Below are positions 25,702-37,269 of a stretch of DNA of 64,000 nucleotides, in pieces. The notes beneath the pieces were generated by a model. That model worked only from the letters and a program-made list of their open reading frames with translations, made no database searches and had not been told where the DNA came from. Source of the DNA: Phorcus lineatus (taxonomy: Eukaryota; Mollusca; Gastropoda; Trochida; Trochidae); contig OV121086.1 of the NCBI GenBank assembly GCA_921293015.1, positions 45,959,402 to 46,023,401 on the forward strand, given 5' to 3'. Both the position numbers and the translations under genes were made by a program. Numbering within the stretch: position 1 is the stretch's first letter; every line of letters starts with the position of its first letter.

Positions 25702-28700
25702 ATGTTGACCATAGGATCTTACCTTGTCTTCTGTTTCTTTCAGCTGATCATTGCTCAGTAAGTTTTTACAATCCCTTTTATTGTAAAATGAAATTATTTT
25801 ATCCAGCTTAGGTAAGTTTCATTTTCAGTTAAATGAAAATCATGTTAACCATAGGATCCTACCTTGCCCTATGCACAGGGGCGTGTATCGCTTAGAAATA
25901 GCTTTAGAAAGACATATATACCCATAGACCCTACCCTACTACTATATAAAAGGAAAGGGATGTAACGACCAAACCACCCCATGCTCGAACAAAGTCAGTT
26001 TTCGCATCCAAAATAATTTGTCTGGACAAATTGTTCACTACGATTCGAAAGCTAAATGATTTCCCTACAAAACGAGCTATGGATTGTCAAAATCGGGTAA
26101 TTATTTCAAAAGTTACATGCAACGACGTCCCGAAAATCGCTACCGCCAGATTTTCAGGCCAAAATCCCCACTCACGGAAAACAGCAAAAACTCACCGTTT
26201 AACATCGTTTATTGATTCCAGCAATGTTGACAACACCAATGGAGAGCTCGATTCGATCGGCGACATCGAACTACATGTTCACAATATGAGAACAGCACCT
26301 AATTATTATTTCTACGAGTGCTAGCATACATTTTATCAAAAATCATCTGCTTTGCTGTTGTCTTGCCTGCCATAACAGTGGCCTTGACATTCATTTGACC
26401 TCGTAGCCGCAGCAAATTTAAAAATTATAGGATTTGGTAGAAATTAACATTGAGTATTTTCTATTAAATTCCCTTCTGCAGTCGTGTGTGTTTTAATGAG
26501 CCCAAAATATTAAATAAACTCGTTTTTTATAACTATTGGTCAAATCATAATTTTTTTTAAACGTTCCAGAAATATGAAATTATTCGACTGGCAAATGTCA
26601 AAATTTCAAACGAATCGTTAGAAAATCGCAACATAAACTTTAATTGACAAAAAAAAATGTTTTAATTTATGTAGAACAATATACTTATTAGTATGATTTT
26701 TCATGTTTTATTAAAGAATATATAAACAACTTTTACTCGGTTTACCTAAAAATATTGTTTTGATCTTTTTCTCCAAAAAGTGATGGCATATATAATATTA
26801 ACCTGTTACCAACATTAACTTGATAGATTTCGCTATCCTTCTTAATTAAAGCATATATTTTTAAAACTCAGTTATGTTTTATAATTGGAAAAGAAAATAT
26901 TCAAAAATTAAAAGAATTTGTAAAGAGGTTTGAATCTCAAAGGCAAATTTGAAAGCAACTCCTAATTCTAGATAAACTACTTCCATGTTGAATATTTGAT
27001 GTGCAGTGCAGTTCAGATACATTATTTAATAAAATAAGTTAACCATTATACCATATAGACTATAGAGTACCTCTGTTACAATTAGATAGGTGATTTCATT
27101 TCATTTCTTCAAACAATAGTGATATGATCAAAATTATCAAAACTGTGTTCGACAAAAAAGGGGATATTTATTTTTCAGAGGTCAGACAGAATTATATATT
27201 TTTATCAATATTGGCTTGGCTCAGGAGTGAGATCATGTAAATCATAAAAGATGTGGAAAGCAATCATTGATAATGACTTGTATTTTGTAATTCATACTGT
27301 TCAACCACCCTAGTGGTTAGGGGCATAAATGCAATGCCTCGCTTGGAAGGTTACCTTAGTTTTCTTTATTGGAAGCAATTTTGATTTTCATAGTTAAAAG
27401 ATTAAAATAACAAAAACAAATTAAGTTACAACATGCTGCATTAAAACTTATTAACAGTTATGTATAATCATGTTGAAAAAAATAACTTTTCTTATAACTT
27501 CAGTTGAAAGGTAGATATTTATGCCTCATTAAAAGGTAAATTGATTAAGTTGAGAGCAAATAGTCCTGTTGGCAGAGAAAATTCAATGATAGGCATCTTT
27601 TTACTAAAATAAGGCCTGTATCCTCCCGATAAAGGAACAAACATTAACAGTGTGTCCAATAAATAAGAGAATAAATTTCATTCTGAAAGTAATCAGTATA
27701 TTTTTTATGTATAAGGTCAAAAAAAGCATGTCTGAAGTGACAGATCTCCAGACTGGCACAGTACTTGTATCTTTAATTGCTGTTTCAAATGCAATAAATC
27801 TGATTTAGTTATATTTTTTAGAACATTTGCGTATGGGGGCATTTTCCCCAAAATGTCCCGAATTTGTTTGCCTTGCAAGCAATAAACTCTTTAGTTTCAT
27901 AAACATGTCTGTAATGGTAATGGTAATCAAATGATGGCTCTACCTTTTTTACACTTCAAAGAAATTAATTATGCTCAATGAAATTAATTTGAGTTGATCG
28001 TGATAGAATAACACAAACCTTAACAGTGATACACACTCAACCTTTTTACAAGGTTCACAGGCTCAGAGGCTCATCAGTTCTGTAATAGTTTTCTCAGTTT
28101 TAAAAGAATAGAGTCATGACCCTGGAGCTCATCAGGCTTTAAAATCTATTATCACTAGACCATAGTATTATAATACCAATCGCTTATGGTGCATAGAAAT
28201 ATTCCATCTTTCTTAGCTTTATTAAGATTATTTAAGAAGAAGATATTTATAAGGCCATGACCTGTGTGACAAACAAGATATATAATATATAGTTAGAATC
28301 CTCATTAGAATGTACAAACAAATTCAAGTTTCTTCACTGTCATCTTCAGGAGAAAAAAATGAAAATAGGTTTGAGGAGGCCTTTCTTAGGTCACCAAATT
28401 AATAAATTTAGATCCTTAGTAGTCAAGGAATTGGTACTCAAAATTATATTAGGACATTGTCCCATGTCAGGCTAGATGAGGTGAAAAGTGAAATTGAATC
28501 ACTTATATGCTTGCAGTTTAATTCAATTGGCATTGAATATTTGATGTAGAAATTATAATTGAAAATCTAAAAACACATTCTTTGTACATCATCTGTTATA
28601 TATCCAGCACGAAACAGACAGATTTTATTTGTAGCCCATATTTCACCTACTGTTAAGCACTCATTACAAAAGGTGCCAAAATAAACTTTCCTTGCCTATT

Positions 28701-31700
28701 ATTGTGTATATTATAGTCATAAAAGTATTTGTATTCAGTATTGAACATCCTTTAAAATTTACCAACTCAACCTTTTAAATATTCATGAAAACATCATGAA
28801 AGGCTTTTATGAAGTACAACCTACTGATCATCTAAGTTATGCAAAGTCTTAACAATTACTCATGGTTAATGGTATTAAACTAAAACTTTGAAAAGGGGGG
28901 TGTTATCCATAGGTGGCTAGAAATTCATGTATTAAACACATGAAATAACTATTTTATACTCCCCAAAACACACATTGAGTTCTTTGAAGGTCTATTATGA
29001 TCACATATCAAATAATAAGAATCAATTGAATTCAATACAATCAATATAATTGGATGAAATTTGATGAGGGTAAATGTATTGTTTTCTTAATTGGGGACTC
29101 ACTTGTATGTCTGTATATATACAAAAACATATTAAAGAATCCTCACAAATAAATTCATTGATAGTCAATTTATTTATTTTATTTGAAGATTTTATTGAAT
29201 TACAATAGCAGAAAATGTTCAAGAGTGTCCATGTATTAGAGATTCTTTTCCATGTATGCAGCAAGGATATTCTCCAGATTAAACTGTCCCCTCTTGATAT
29301 CGAATCTTGTAACTGAAAAATATAAATTGGAACCAAATTAAATATGAGGCAAAACAAGATTGTTCCATTGTCATTATAGCTCCTCAAGTACTGCATTAAT
29401 TGTCTTTAATGTTACAAACTAACATTTTAAATAACAAAGTATAGTCAAAGTGGTTGCTCTCATAATTCAAACAATCATGGAACTTAATATTTGGTTAATC
29501 ATAATCTACATTGGTAAAGGTGTGTTGTATAAACATCTATGATTACAACATTTTGCTTTTAAGATAGCTGAAACAAATAGGTTTTAAATTTAAGTTGGAT
29601 TTCTTTTGCCTCTTTTACAGAATTGCTCAATCAAACTCTAGAAACAAAGTGACACTTTTCACCAAAAAGGTTTCATACAGCATTAACAACAGCTTGAGAC
29701 ATGGTACCTAACCCCTTGTTATCTCCTTATCTCCCCCCCCCCTCCCCCCCCCCCCCCCCCCCCATGGTTAGGCCCTTCCAATACCTCTCCTCCCATTAAA
29801 CCTGTTGTGACAATTGTCTTCCCTTTTCTCACTCATGGTGAAGTAATATATCTAAAAAATTACCTTGAGAAACATATGTCAAATGGATCATGTCTCAGTG
29901 GCATATATCTAAAACTCTACATTATCTGCTGAAATACATTAACAGAAAATTTTAAAAAGTATATCATGCAATGATTCAAATCTTTAGATTGTGGCTGTTG
30001 TGCATACCTGAAACTTTCAAATAATGATGGAAAAGTGACTCCACTCTCTCCTCCTGAATTGAGACATATGCCTGCAAAGAGATAATCATTTTTGAAAAAA
30101 CACTTCTATATTTTAAACAATGTACATTTCATCGCTTTATTTCTTAAATTAATTTTTTTTGTGGATAATTCTAGGCTACATCATGTATTTGTGCTTGTCA
30201 AATTAAAACCATATTTGCTCTGCTACTCTCTTTAGAAACTTTTACCCAAATGAATAGATATGTACATGATCATATATTTGATATTTATTACAAAAAGCCA
30301 GAAGGCTATTAACCAGCTGTCACCATCAGTTTGTAAGTGTTATATGGAAGGCTCAATCTTTAAATTATCTACATGTATAAAAATGATATTACAAAATGGA
30401 AATAATTCAGGTATTCTAACAGTCTTGAATAAAAATCAAATATTGAGCAGCTTAGAAATAGAAGTGCTAGTAAATACATTTGATGGTGTTATATCAAATT
30501 GATAACCAGATCATTAAAATGACATAATTCTTAATCAAATACTTACTGTTTATGTCTGTGACATGCATGCCTTCATCTGAAATCCAAAATAAAAATCATG
30601 ACTTAGACTTTTGTTAAAATGGTTTCAAACTTAATTTAACTTATCATTTACCTATTCTAGTTTCACATATATATTTTATAATCATATACAGATATAGCAC
30701 CTTCAAATTTTCAAAAGGCATGCATACCTAATCGATAAAGTTGGTATTATTGTCAAATGTTAAAAACATGGCACTTTCATCTAAAATCAATAACCAATTA
30801 AGCCTGTCTTATTGGGGTTTTTTTTACGGAATATTGGCAAAGTAATTACATTTATAAATAACTTTTTAGAGATGTTAAAACAATCACTAAAGTAAAATAA
30901 TAAATTTATGTTAAAATGATAGATTGATGGCAATTAAAGAAAAAAATATAATTATCAGTGAAAACATCGTATACGCCGATGCTTACCTGATGGAGGCTTC
31001 GCAAATTGAAGGCATCGGTCCATTAATTATTCCCAGCACTGCCAGCAGCGGTGAGAAGTGATTCGAAGCGCCTGGAGTTGGAGAATCGTTTTTTCTTTTG
31101 CCGATTCAGACATAAATATTTTAAACTCTTACAAAAGGCTCTCTTAAATTACTATATGTGACTAATTTCCAAAAAACAACAGCTCCAGTTGTTTGTGGTA
31201 AGGTGGACACGTCTAAAAATCCTAAACGTTTTTCGACCACGTTGTGTTGTTTACAAACATGGTATTGAAAGGACTGTGAGGAGTTCGATCAGAGTTCGGA
31301 GTTCGCTCACTTACTTATTTGCTGCGGCTACGAGGTCAAATGAATGTCAAGGCCACTGTTATGGTGGACAAGACAACCGCAAAGCAGATGATTTTTGATA
31401 AAATGTATGCTAGCACTCGTAGAAACAATAATTAGGTGCTGTTCTCATATTGTGAACATGTAGTTCGATGTCGCCGATCGAATCGAGCTCTCCATTGGTG
31501 TTGTCAACATTGCTGGAATCAATAAACGATGTTAAACGGTGAGTTTTTGCTGTTTTCCGTGAGTGGGGATTTTGGCCTGAAAATCTGGCGGTAGCGATTT
31601 TCGGGACGTCGTTGCATGTAACTTTTGAAATAATTACCCGATTTTGACAATCCATAGCTCGTTTTGTAGGGAAATCATTTAGCTTTCGAATAGTAGTGAA

Positions 31701-34617
31701 CAATTTGTCCAGACAAATTATTTTGGATGCGAAAACTGACTTTGTTCGAGCATGGGGTGGTTTGGTCGTTACATCCCTTTCCTTTTATATAGTAGTAGGG
31801 TAGGGTCTATGGGTATATATGTCTTTCTAAAGCTATTTCTAAGCGATACACGCCCCTGTGGCCCTATGTTTCTTGCAGCTGATCATTGCTCGGTAAGGTT
31901 TTACAATCCCTTTTATTGTAAAATGAAATTATTTTATCCAGCTAAGGTAAGTTTCACTTTTGAAAATATTAACATTGGAATTATCATATTTTTTTTGTAA
32001 CAGCACATGATTTAGTTTACAAAATACACTTCTATTAGTTATGTTTATTCTAGCTGTTTGTTATGAATTTACGATGTTCTTGGTACATTGTGTATGGTTG
32101 AAATGTATTTTGCATGTCAAAATCAATGGTGAATGGAAACTCTATAACCAGTTTATCGTTAATATGTGCACGTTTGATAGTAAGCTGACGTCACATAACA
32201 TGCCGCTCTTGTTATTTGGAAATATTTCTAATATGAATTTGAAAAATTAGACAACAGTATATAAGTATATCTCGTGTGATATTTTTCTATTTTCGTTTAG
32301 ATACTGTGAGCTATCAAAATTTGACCACGAGTCAACATTTGACGGCCAAGTTCATTTTGGAGAATTTCTGCTGGTAACGTCACCTGTCGAAAGCCTGCTG
32401 GACTGTTCCCGTGAATGTCACGGAAACTCTCTCTGTACAGTTATCACCTTTAACTCTGGGTCTTGTGTACTGTATGGGGACGTTCTGTACCGAGGTACAA
32501 CTGGAAGGCAGTATGCGGCATCACTACGCTACTATTTCTATACAGGAGGTATCTAGTAAATCTCATCTAAGTGTCTTCTGATATTTACCATACGAACAAG
32601 AGTTGATAAAAGTTTTAATTTTTCGAGGCTAGCTAACGATATGGTTTTCTTTCATCATCTGATGTTGATATTTTTTATAAGGAGTCTCTAGGGTGATATT
32701 ATATTTATCAAGTACAAACCTTTTTAATTACCTGTCCATAAAAACTATACATCCCTGAGGATTGCACTACCCATCGACTCCGAATGCAGTTAGGTCCTAG
32801 CATTTTACCGACGACATGTTTACGACGTCATTACATTGTTTCATGATGTAAAACAATTGTGACGGCATGTTACAGGGCGTTGTTCAAATGCTACCAACAA
32901 AAGGGCATCTCCTAGGAGGTATCACTTACTACATTATTTTGATGATGAGGTTAAACACTGGCATTCTTCAGGTCTATTTTTCTCACTCTAAATAAATTAG
33001 TCAAAAATTAATTTTCAAAGGAAGCCGTTTAATTCATGGTTTACACAAAGGGAACATTTTGCTTATAACGTGGATACTTTGTATATTTAAAAGGCCATTT
33101 TCTTTTGATTGTAAATGTTTTTAACAATTCGCCCTGTTTTAAACCAACAGAACTAACAAGCCTTTTCGATATGACTTCACGAAATCATCAAACCAATGAT
33201 ACAAACCATGGTATAGCTGATAATCTATACTTTCTACCGTAAAGATGTATAACATATTACCATATTTATTATTTTTTTTAATAAAAGCTGTCTGCCCCCT
33301 GGAGAAGAAGTTCACGATGTTCCGGAGCAGCAACATGTGCATCAGACTGCTGACAGAAACGAGGACGTACGCAGCCGGCAAACAGATATGTGAACATAAC
33401 GGAGGAAGACCCGCAGTACTGGAGGAGGAGGACAAGGCGAATGCTGTGCTGGACATTCTTCGGAAAATTGGTAAATCAGATACTAATTTATTCCCTTGCA
33501 TAGATTGCATCTATGTCATGTGACAAGATGGGTAGATGAGATTCTATCTATGAGATCTATTGATACTATTGCATCTTTTACATCTATGTATGTCACAAGA
33601 TGGGTAGATGAGATTCTATCTATGAGATATATTGATACTATTGCATCTTTTGCATCTATGTCATGTCACAAGACGGGTAGATGAGTTTCTATTTGTTTTC
33701 CTTCGATCTATTGATACTATTGCATCTTTTGCATTTATGTCATGTCACAAGACGGGTAGATGAGATTCTATTTGTTTTCCTTCGATCTGTTGATACTATT
33801 GCATCTTTTGCGTCTATGTAATGTCATACGAAATGTAGTTGAGATTCTATTTGTTTTCCTTCTATCTATTGATACTATTGCATCTTTTGCGTGTATGTAA
33901 TGTCATACGAAATGTAGTTGAGATTCTATTTGCTTTCCTTCGATCTATTGATACTATTACATCTTTGGCGTCTATGGTATGTCATACGAAATGTAGATGA
34001 AATACTAACTTGCTTCTCTTGCATTTATTGACACTATTGACGATATTTTATTACTGCATCATCTATGTAATGTCTTGCAAATGGTAGATGAGATATTTGT
34101 TTGTTTATCTATAATTTATTGAATCTTTTGTCTATTGAATCTATGTCATGTCATACGAAAGATAGAGGAGAGACTGATATGTTTCTGTTTTGTTGCATCT
34201 ACATGGATTTCATGTCAAACACACAGGTAACATTTTTTAAATAGAGCAAGCTTTTTAATCTCACCACGTTTCACTCTTGCTTATTTGCTATAAAATGCTG
34301 ACCTTTTTCACATGAACACTTACACATTCAAGCTAAGCTCAGTAATTATTTGACTATTACCCAGTTCATCGAAATTCATTCCTTTTTCAGGAATGGGTAT
34401 GCTTGAGTTCATCTTCATCGGAGGAACACGTAATGGACTAGGTAACGACTTTGTATGGGCAGATGGTCAGCCCATGATTAGAAAGTGGTGGGCTAAAGAG
34501 GAACCCAACAATGTTCTTGGTGCCGAAAACTGCACTGCACTTACCATTACAGGGCTGTTTGATATCCCGTGTTCCTGGAACCAATCACTCCTGTGTGAGG
34601 TTCCTCTTGGCAACTGA
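25702..34617 (+). CDS. Secreted PAN-like + C-type lectin protein, gene 2 (four exons, 237 aa), with a transposon in intron 1
   Basis: Exons 25702-25757, 32301-32548, 33288-33470 and 34391-34617 (TGA). Phases are identical to gene 1. An in-frame ATG nine bases upstream (25693) could add MKI; 25702 is chosen to match gene 1. Signal peptide MLTIGSY...IIAQ, then a PAN-like domain (DCSRECHGNSLC, SCVLYGD), then a long-form CTLD with GQPMIRKWW, EEPNN and SLLCEV; WND is again missing (FDIPC). Exon 3 differs from gene 1 by a single base (one residue, V to D), whereas exon 4 is only about 60 percent identical in protein. Intron 1 is about 6.5 kb because a 5,987-bp element sits in a second copy of exon 1. 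Splicing across the element is inferred from the intact downstream exons, not shown. Confidence 0.78.
28060..28500. repeat. Degenerate relative of the 145-bp tandem element, nested in the large transposon
   Basis: AAAAGAATAGAGTCATGACC then GAGCTCATCAGGCTTT (28103-28142) parallels the left boundary of the 10463 element. TGAAAATAGGTTTGAGG, GGTCACCAAA and a closing GTCAGGCTAGATGAG follow in the expected order. Single decayed units rather than a clean array. Confidence 0.5.
29236..31113 (-). other. Possible small multi-exon gene or captured gene fragment inside the transposon
   Basis: Minus-strand blocks with good splice sites: 31113-30987 (donor GTAAGC), 30576-30547 (donor GTAAGT), 30071-30008 (acceptor TTTGCAG, donor GTATGC) and 29312-29236 (acceptor TTTTTCAG). 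Joining all four from ATG 31023 keeps a frame open for 54 codons, ending at 29279. Joining the last two in another frame gives a protein-like, charged C-terminus ending MEKNL-stop at 29236, with more gene-like codon choice. ATG 31113 opens a separate 28-codon frame that stops at once. No family recognised. It may be a captured host fragment, a noncoding transcript or chance. Confidence 0.3.
29732..29763. repeat. Poly-C tract (about 32 bp)
   Basis: Almost uninterrupted cytosines with one T, inside the large transposon. Such tracts are prone to length error in sequencing. Confidence 0.9.
33500..34200. repeat. Degenerate minisatellite in lectin gene 2 intron 3
   Basis: Seven to eight units of about 72-80 bases sharing GTAGATGAGATTCTAT, ATCTATTGATACTATTGCAT and a CTATGTCATGTCA word. 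The first units are nearly identical and later ones drift. It begins 30 bases after the exon 3 donor. Small open frames here are repeat read-through. Confidence 0.85.
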
Positions 34618-34699
34618 TCCATAGTTTTGTTTGGGATCCAAATGGTTAATGAAGATATATTTCAATATCATTAAAATAACATTAAAAACAATTCTTATT

Positions 34700-37150
34700 A
34701 AAAACCCGGCCTCTGTTTCTGGAAGGTTGATAATGGCCACGATATTGAACGTTGGAAAGTTAAGAGGCAGTATAATGAGTGCATGGAAAGTATTCTTAAT
34801 CTGTTAAAATATAAGATGATTGGAACCAACACAATTTATTTTGAGAAAAGACGTTGTTATCTTCTTCTCGTTGGGGTAGCTAAAAGAAAGAAATTGAGTC
34901 AACATTTGTGTTTTAGAACTTGGAAAATAAAGATCGTAAAATGGCTAATTGTTCTTTGATATTTCCTGTTAATGAGGTTTAGATGGAAAATTCATAACAC
35001 TCATTCAATTGCCCTTTCAATATAAGAGTCATGTTAAACATGTATGAAAGCTCATTGAATCTTCAATTGTGCTTAATATTATTTCATATTATTACAATTT
35101 TGAACTGCATGATTTCAAAATTCATTGTTTGTCTTTATACAATATCAAGGAATCTTTAGGTTCTTATGCCTTTTATCGTTATTGTTTTGGTCAAAATCCT
35201 TAAGACGTGGTACGACCATTTCTTTCCAAGATGATTTGACTGATCCTTTTTATGTCATAGTCAACTATCTTGTAGTAGAATTGCATGGAACATAAGAGAG
35301 TGAATGAGGCAATTCAGTTTACTGTTAGAATTATATTCGATTACCTTTTAAGGCTAGTTCATGATGTGCGGTTTCTGGCAGTCATCCGAGAGAACGATTT
35401 TTGATATATACAACTTTTATTAGTCCAAACTATGCGTTTAGAATACATATCCTAATACTTTATAAAATGTTGATTGGGTGTTTTTCAAGCACGGAACACT
35501 TTCAGCAAATTAGGAGTGTCTAATGGGATTTAAAATAGAACCGTTCAGGGAGACTGAAGAAGATTGCTTTAAAAATTACGAATGAAACGGCTAAATGTTA
35601 ATGAATTTTAGCAGTACGTCATATTCTGAAATACCCCAAAATAGCAATGTTAATTGCAAACATTTTTTTACTGGAATGACTTAAAAAGATTATGAATGTC
35701 GTCTTAAAGGTTTAAGTGTCATTGTTAAAAAGGCATAGCTAAAGGATCATGAATTGACCCGAAAAACGAGCACAACACCATCCTTGAGTATTAGAAATTA
35801 TACATCGAACGATGACTCTGTTAAAAATGGGAAATTATCTCTTGAACCTACCAATCGAGTGTCATGAAAGCATGTTAATTAAAGGAAGTTAATTACAGTA
35901 CAAATGGACTACCGTTCAACATCTGCTCAAATATTTTCCAACTGGTTTTGTTTTAAAGAACCCATGGTTGCGTTTCAACTAACCTTAATTCATTTCATCT
36001 TTTCGACACGACAAATGACCTAAGGGAATGTTTTCAGTTTAAATCATGTAAATCTACTTGCATATTCATATCCAATTACCATATACATTAAACATGGTCT
36101 TCCTCAAAATAGCTGTTACACACATGTTCACATTCTCATTTCCTTTCACATACTTAAGTTTAAAATGAAAACATCTAAACGCTTGTCATTTAATGACACT
36201 TTAAAGAGAAAATTCAGGTTATATCAAATGGGAAAAAACATTTCTTTTATTTCTCTCATATCCGCAGTTTTTCTCTAGTGTTGGTAATAAATTGTATTCT
36301 AGGTTTTATATACATGTAGCTTGTGTGTAATAAGTTTTACCAATCTTGGAATAGTTTTCTTGATAATTATTCATGCCATAAATTATACAAAGAATATGAA
36401 GATAAGAAGATGAAATAATCGTACTATTCTTATAAAATATAGTACAGGATTATTTAAAATAAACTAGAGATCTGGCTAAATAGTGATAATACTCTATGGA
36501 CATGCCCAGTAAGTAAGTATTATATAGAAGACAAATCAGATCATCCTTTGAAATGTTAATTATATTCTGCAGAAATATTACATGAATAAAGGTACTTTTC
36601 ACGAATTATACAGACGAAAGATACGGGGCCAAATTGTTGAATCTGTAATTAATCTTATTTTAATTTGTACATCGCCAAATAATAATAATATTTTCTCTGA
36701 AAGTACCTATTCAGAATCTCTTCAATATAAGTGTCTTTCGAGAGGTTTGGATTATCGTGCAAAGGTCGCGTGTTTTGTTTACTATTATGAGCATTGGCGC
36801 TCATATGTCGTAGGAAAGCCATGTCTGCGATCTCGAGAAGATATTGAGGAAGAGTAACTAGCGTCACAATATTTGCGATTTGGCTTTTTCTTCGCCCAAA
36901 ACAGTTTTCCGAAAAAATAGTAATAGTAACAGTAAAATGATTTACCAAACCGAATCTACAACTCATTACTGAGAAGGCCTACACAGCGTTTAAATCCAAG
37001 TAAGGTCGACAGTCAGTTTGATCCTTATGAATTAATTTCTAATTTTCAATTTCGAAGTAGGATTTTATCTGAAAGGGGGCAGATGAATAAGTCAACTGAT
37101 GCACAACATTTGCAGTTAAAATGATAAATTACATAGTCTTGCATATATAG
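34700..37150. other. Intergenic stretch after lectin gene 2
   Basis: AT-rich; an open frame of 91 codons at 36582-36857 has no recognisable domain, signal or splice context. ATTAAA words near 34670-34685 may serve as the polyadenylation signal of gene 2. Nothing else recognised. Confidence 0.4.
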
Positions 37151-37152
37151 AA

Positions 37153-37155
<3 letters not shown>

Positions 37156-37240
<85 letters not shown>

Positions 37241-37268
37241 GCGTGGGTGTGTGGGGGTGTGTGTGTGT
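37156..37268. repeat. Compound AT / GT microsatellite
   Basis: A run of AT repeats (to about 37200) passes directly into GT repeats with GC interruptions to about 37268. Overlapping cysteine/valine open frames are artefacts of the repeat. Confidence 0.97.
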
Positions 37269-37269
37269 G

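Larger units (their letters stand above)
25874..31860. mobile_element. 5,987-bp DNA transposon with 544-bp terminal inverted repeats and 8-bp TSD
   Basis: Begins CACAGGGGCGTGTATCGC and ends with its reverse complement GCGATACACGCCCCTGTG. It is flanked by GCCCTATG at 25866-25873 and again at 31861-31868, a perfect 8-base target duplication. The inverted repeats are 25874-26417 and 31317-31860, equal in length and differing at only a few positions, which suggests recent insertion. An open frame of about 97 codons lies in both arms (26031-26324 + and 31410-31703 -) but starts with TTG and resembles no known protein. No transposase was recognised in the AT-rich interior, so the copy is probably non-autonomous. 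Eight-base duplications are seen in hAT and P superfamilies; long inverted repeats fit neither classically, so the superfamily is left open. Confidence 0.93.
25842..31892 (+). pseudogene. Second signal-peptide exon copy of lectin gene 2, split by a transposon
   Basis: A 140-base tandem duplication has copied exon 1 (first copy from about 25684, second from about 25824). The second copy starts at ATG 25842, runs to 25873, and continues at 31869-31892 after the inserted element, with its own donor CG|GTAAGG. The two halves match the intact copy codon by codon, so before insertion this was a usable alternative first exon ending in the same phase. As it stands it cannot be translated through. Confidence 0.85.

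Noticed and set aside
26031..31703. A 97-codon open frame present twice
   Set aside because: It lies in both arms of the transposon's inverted repeat, begins with TTG rather than ATG, and no family was recognised; kept only as a remark under the element.
36582..36857. 91-codon open frame as a gene
   Set aside because: No motif, no splice partners, AT-rich surroundings; could be chance.
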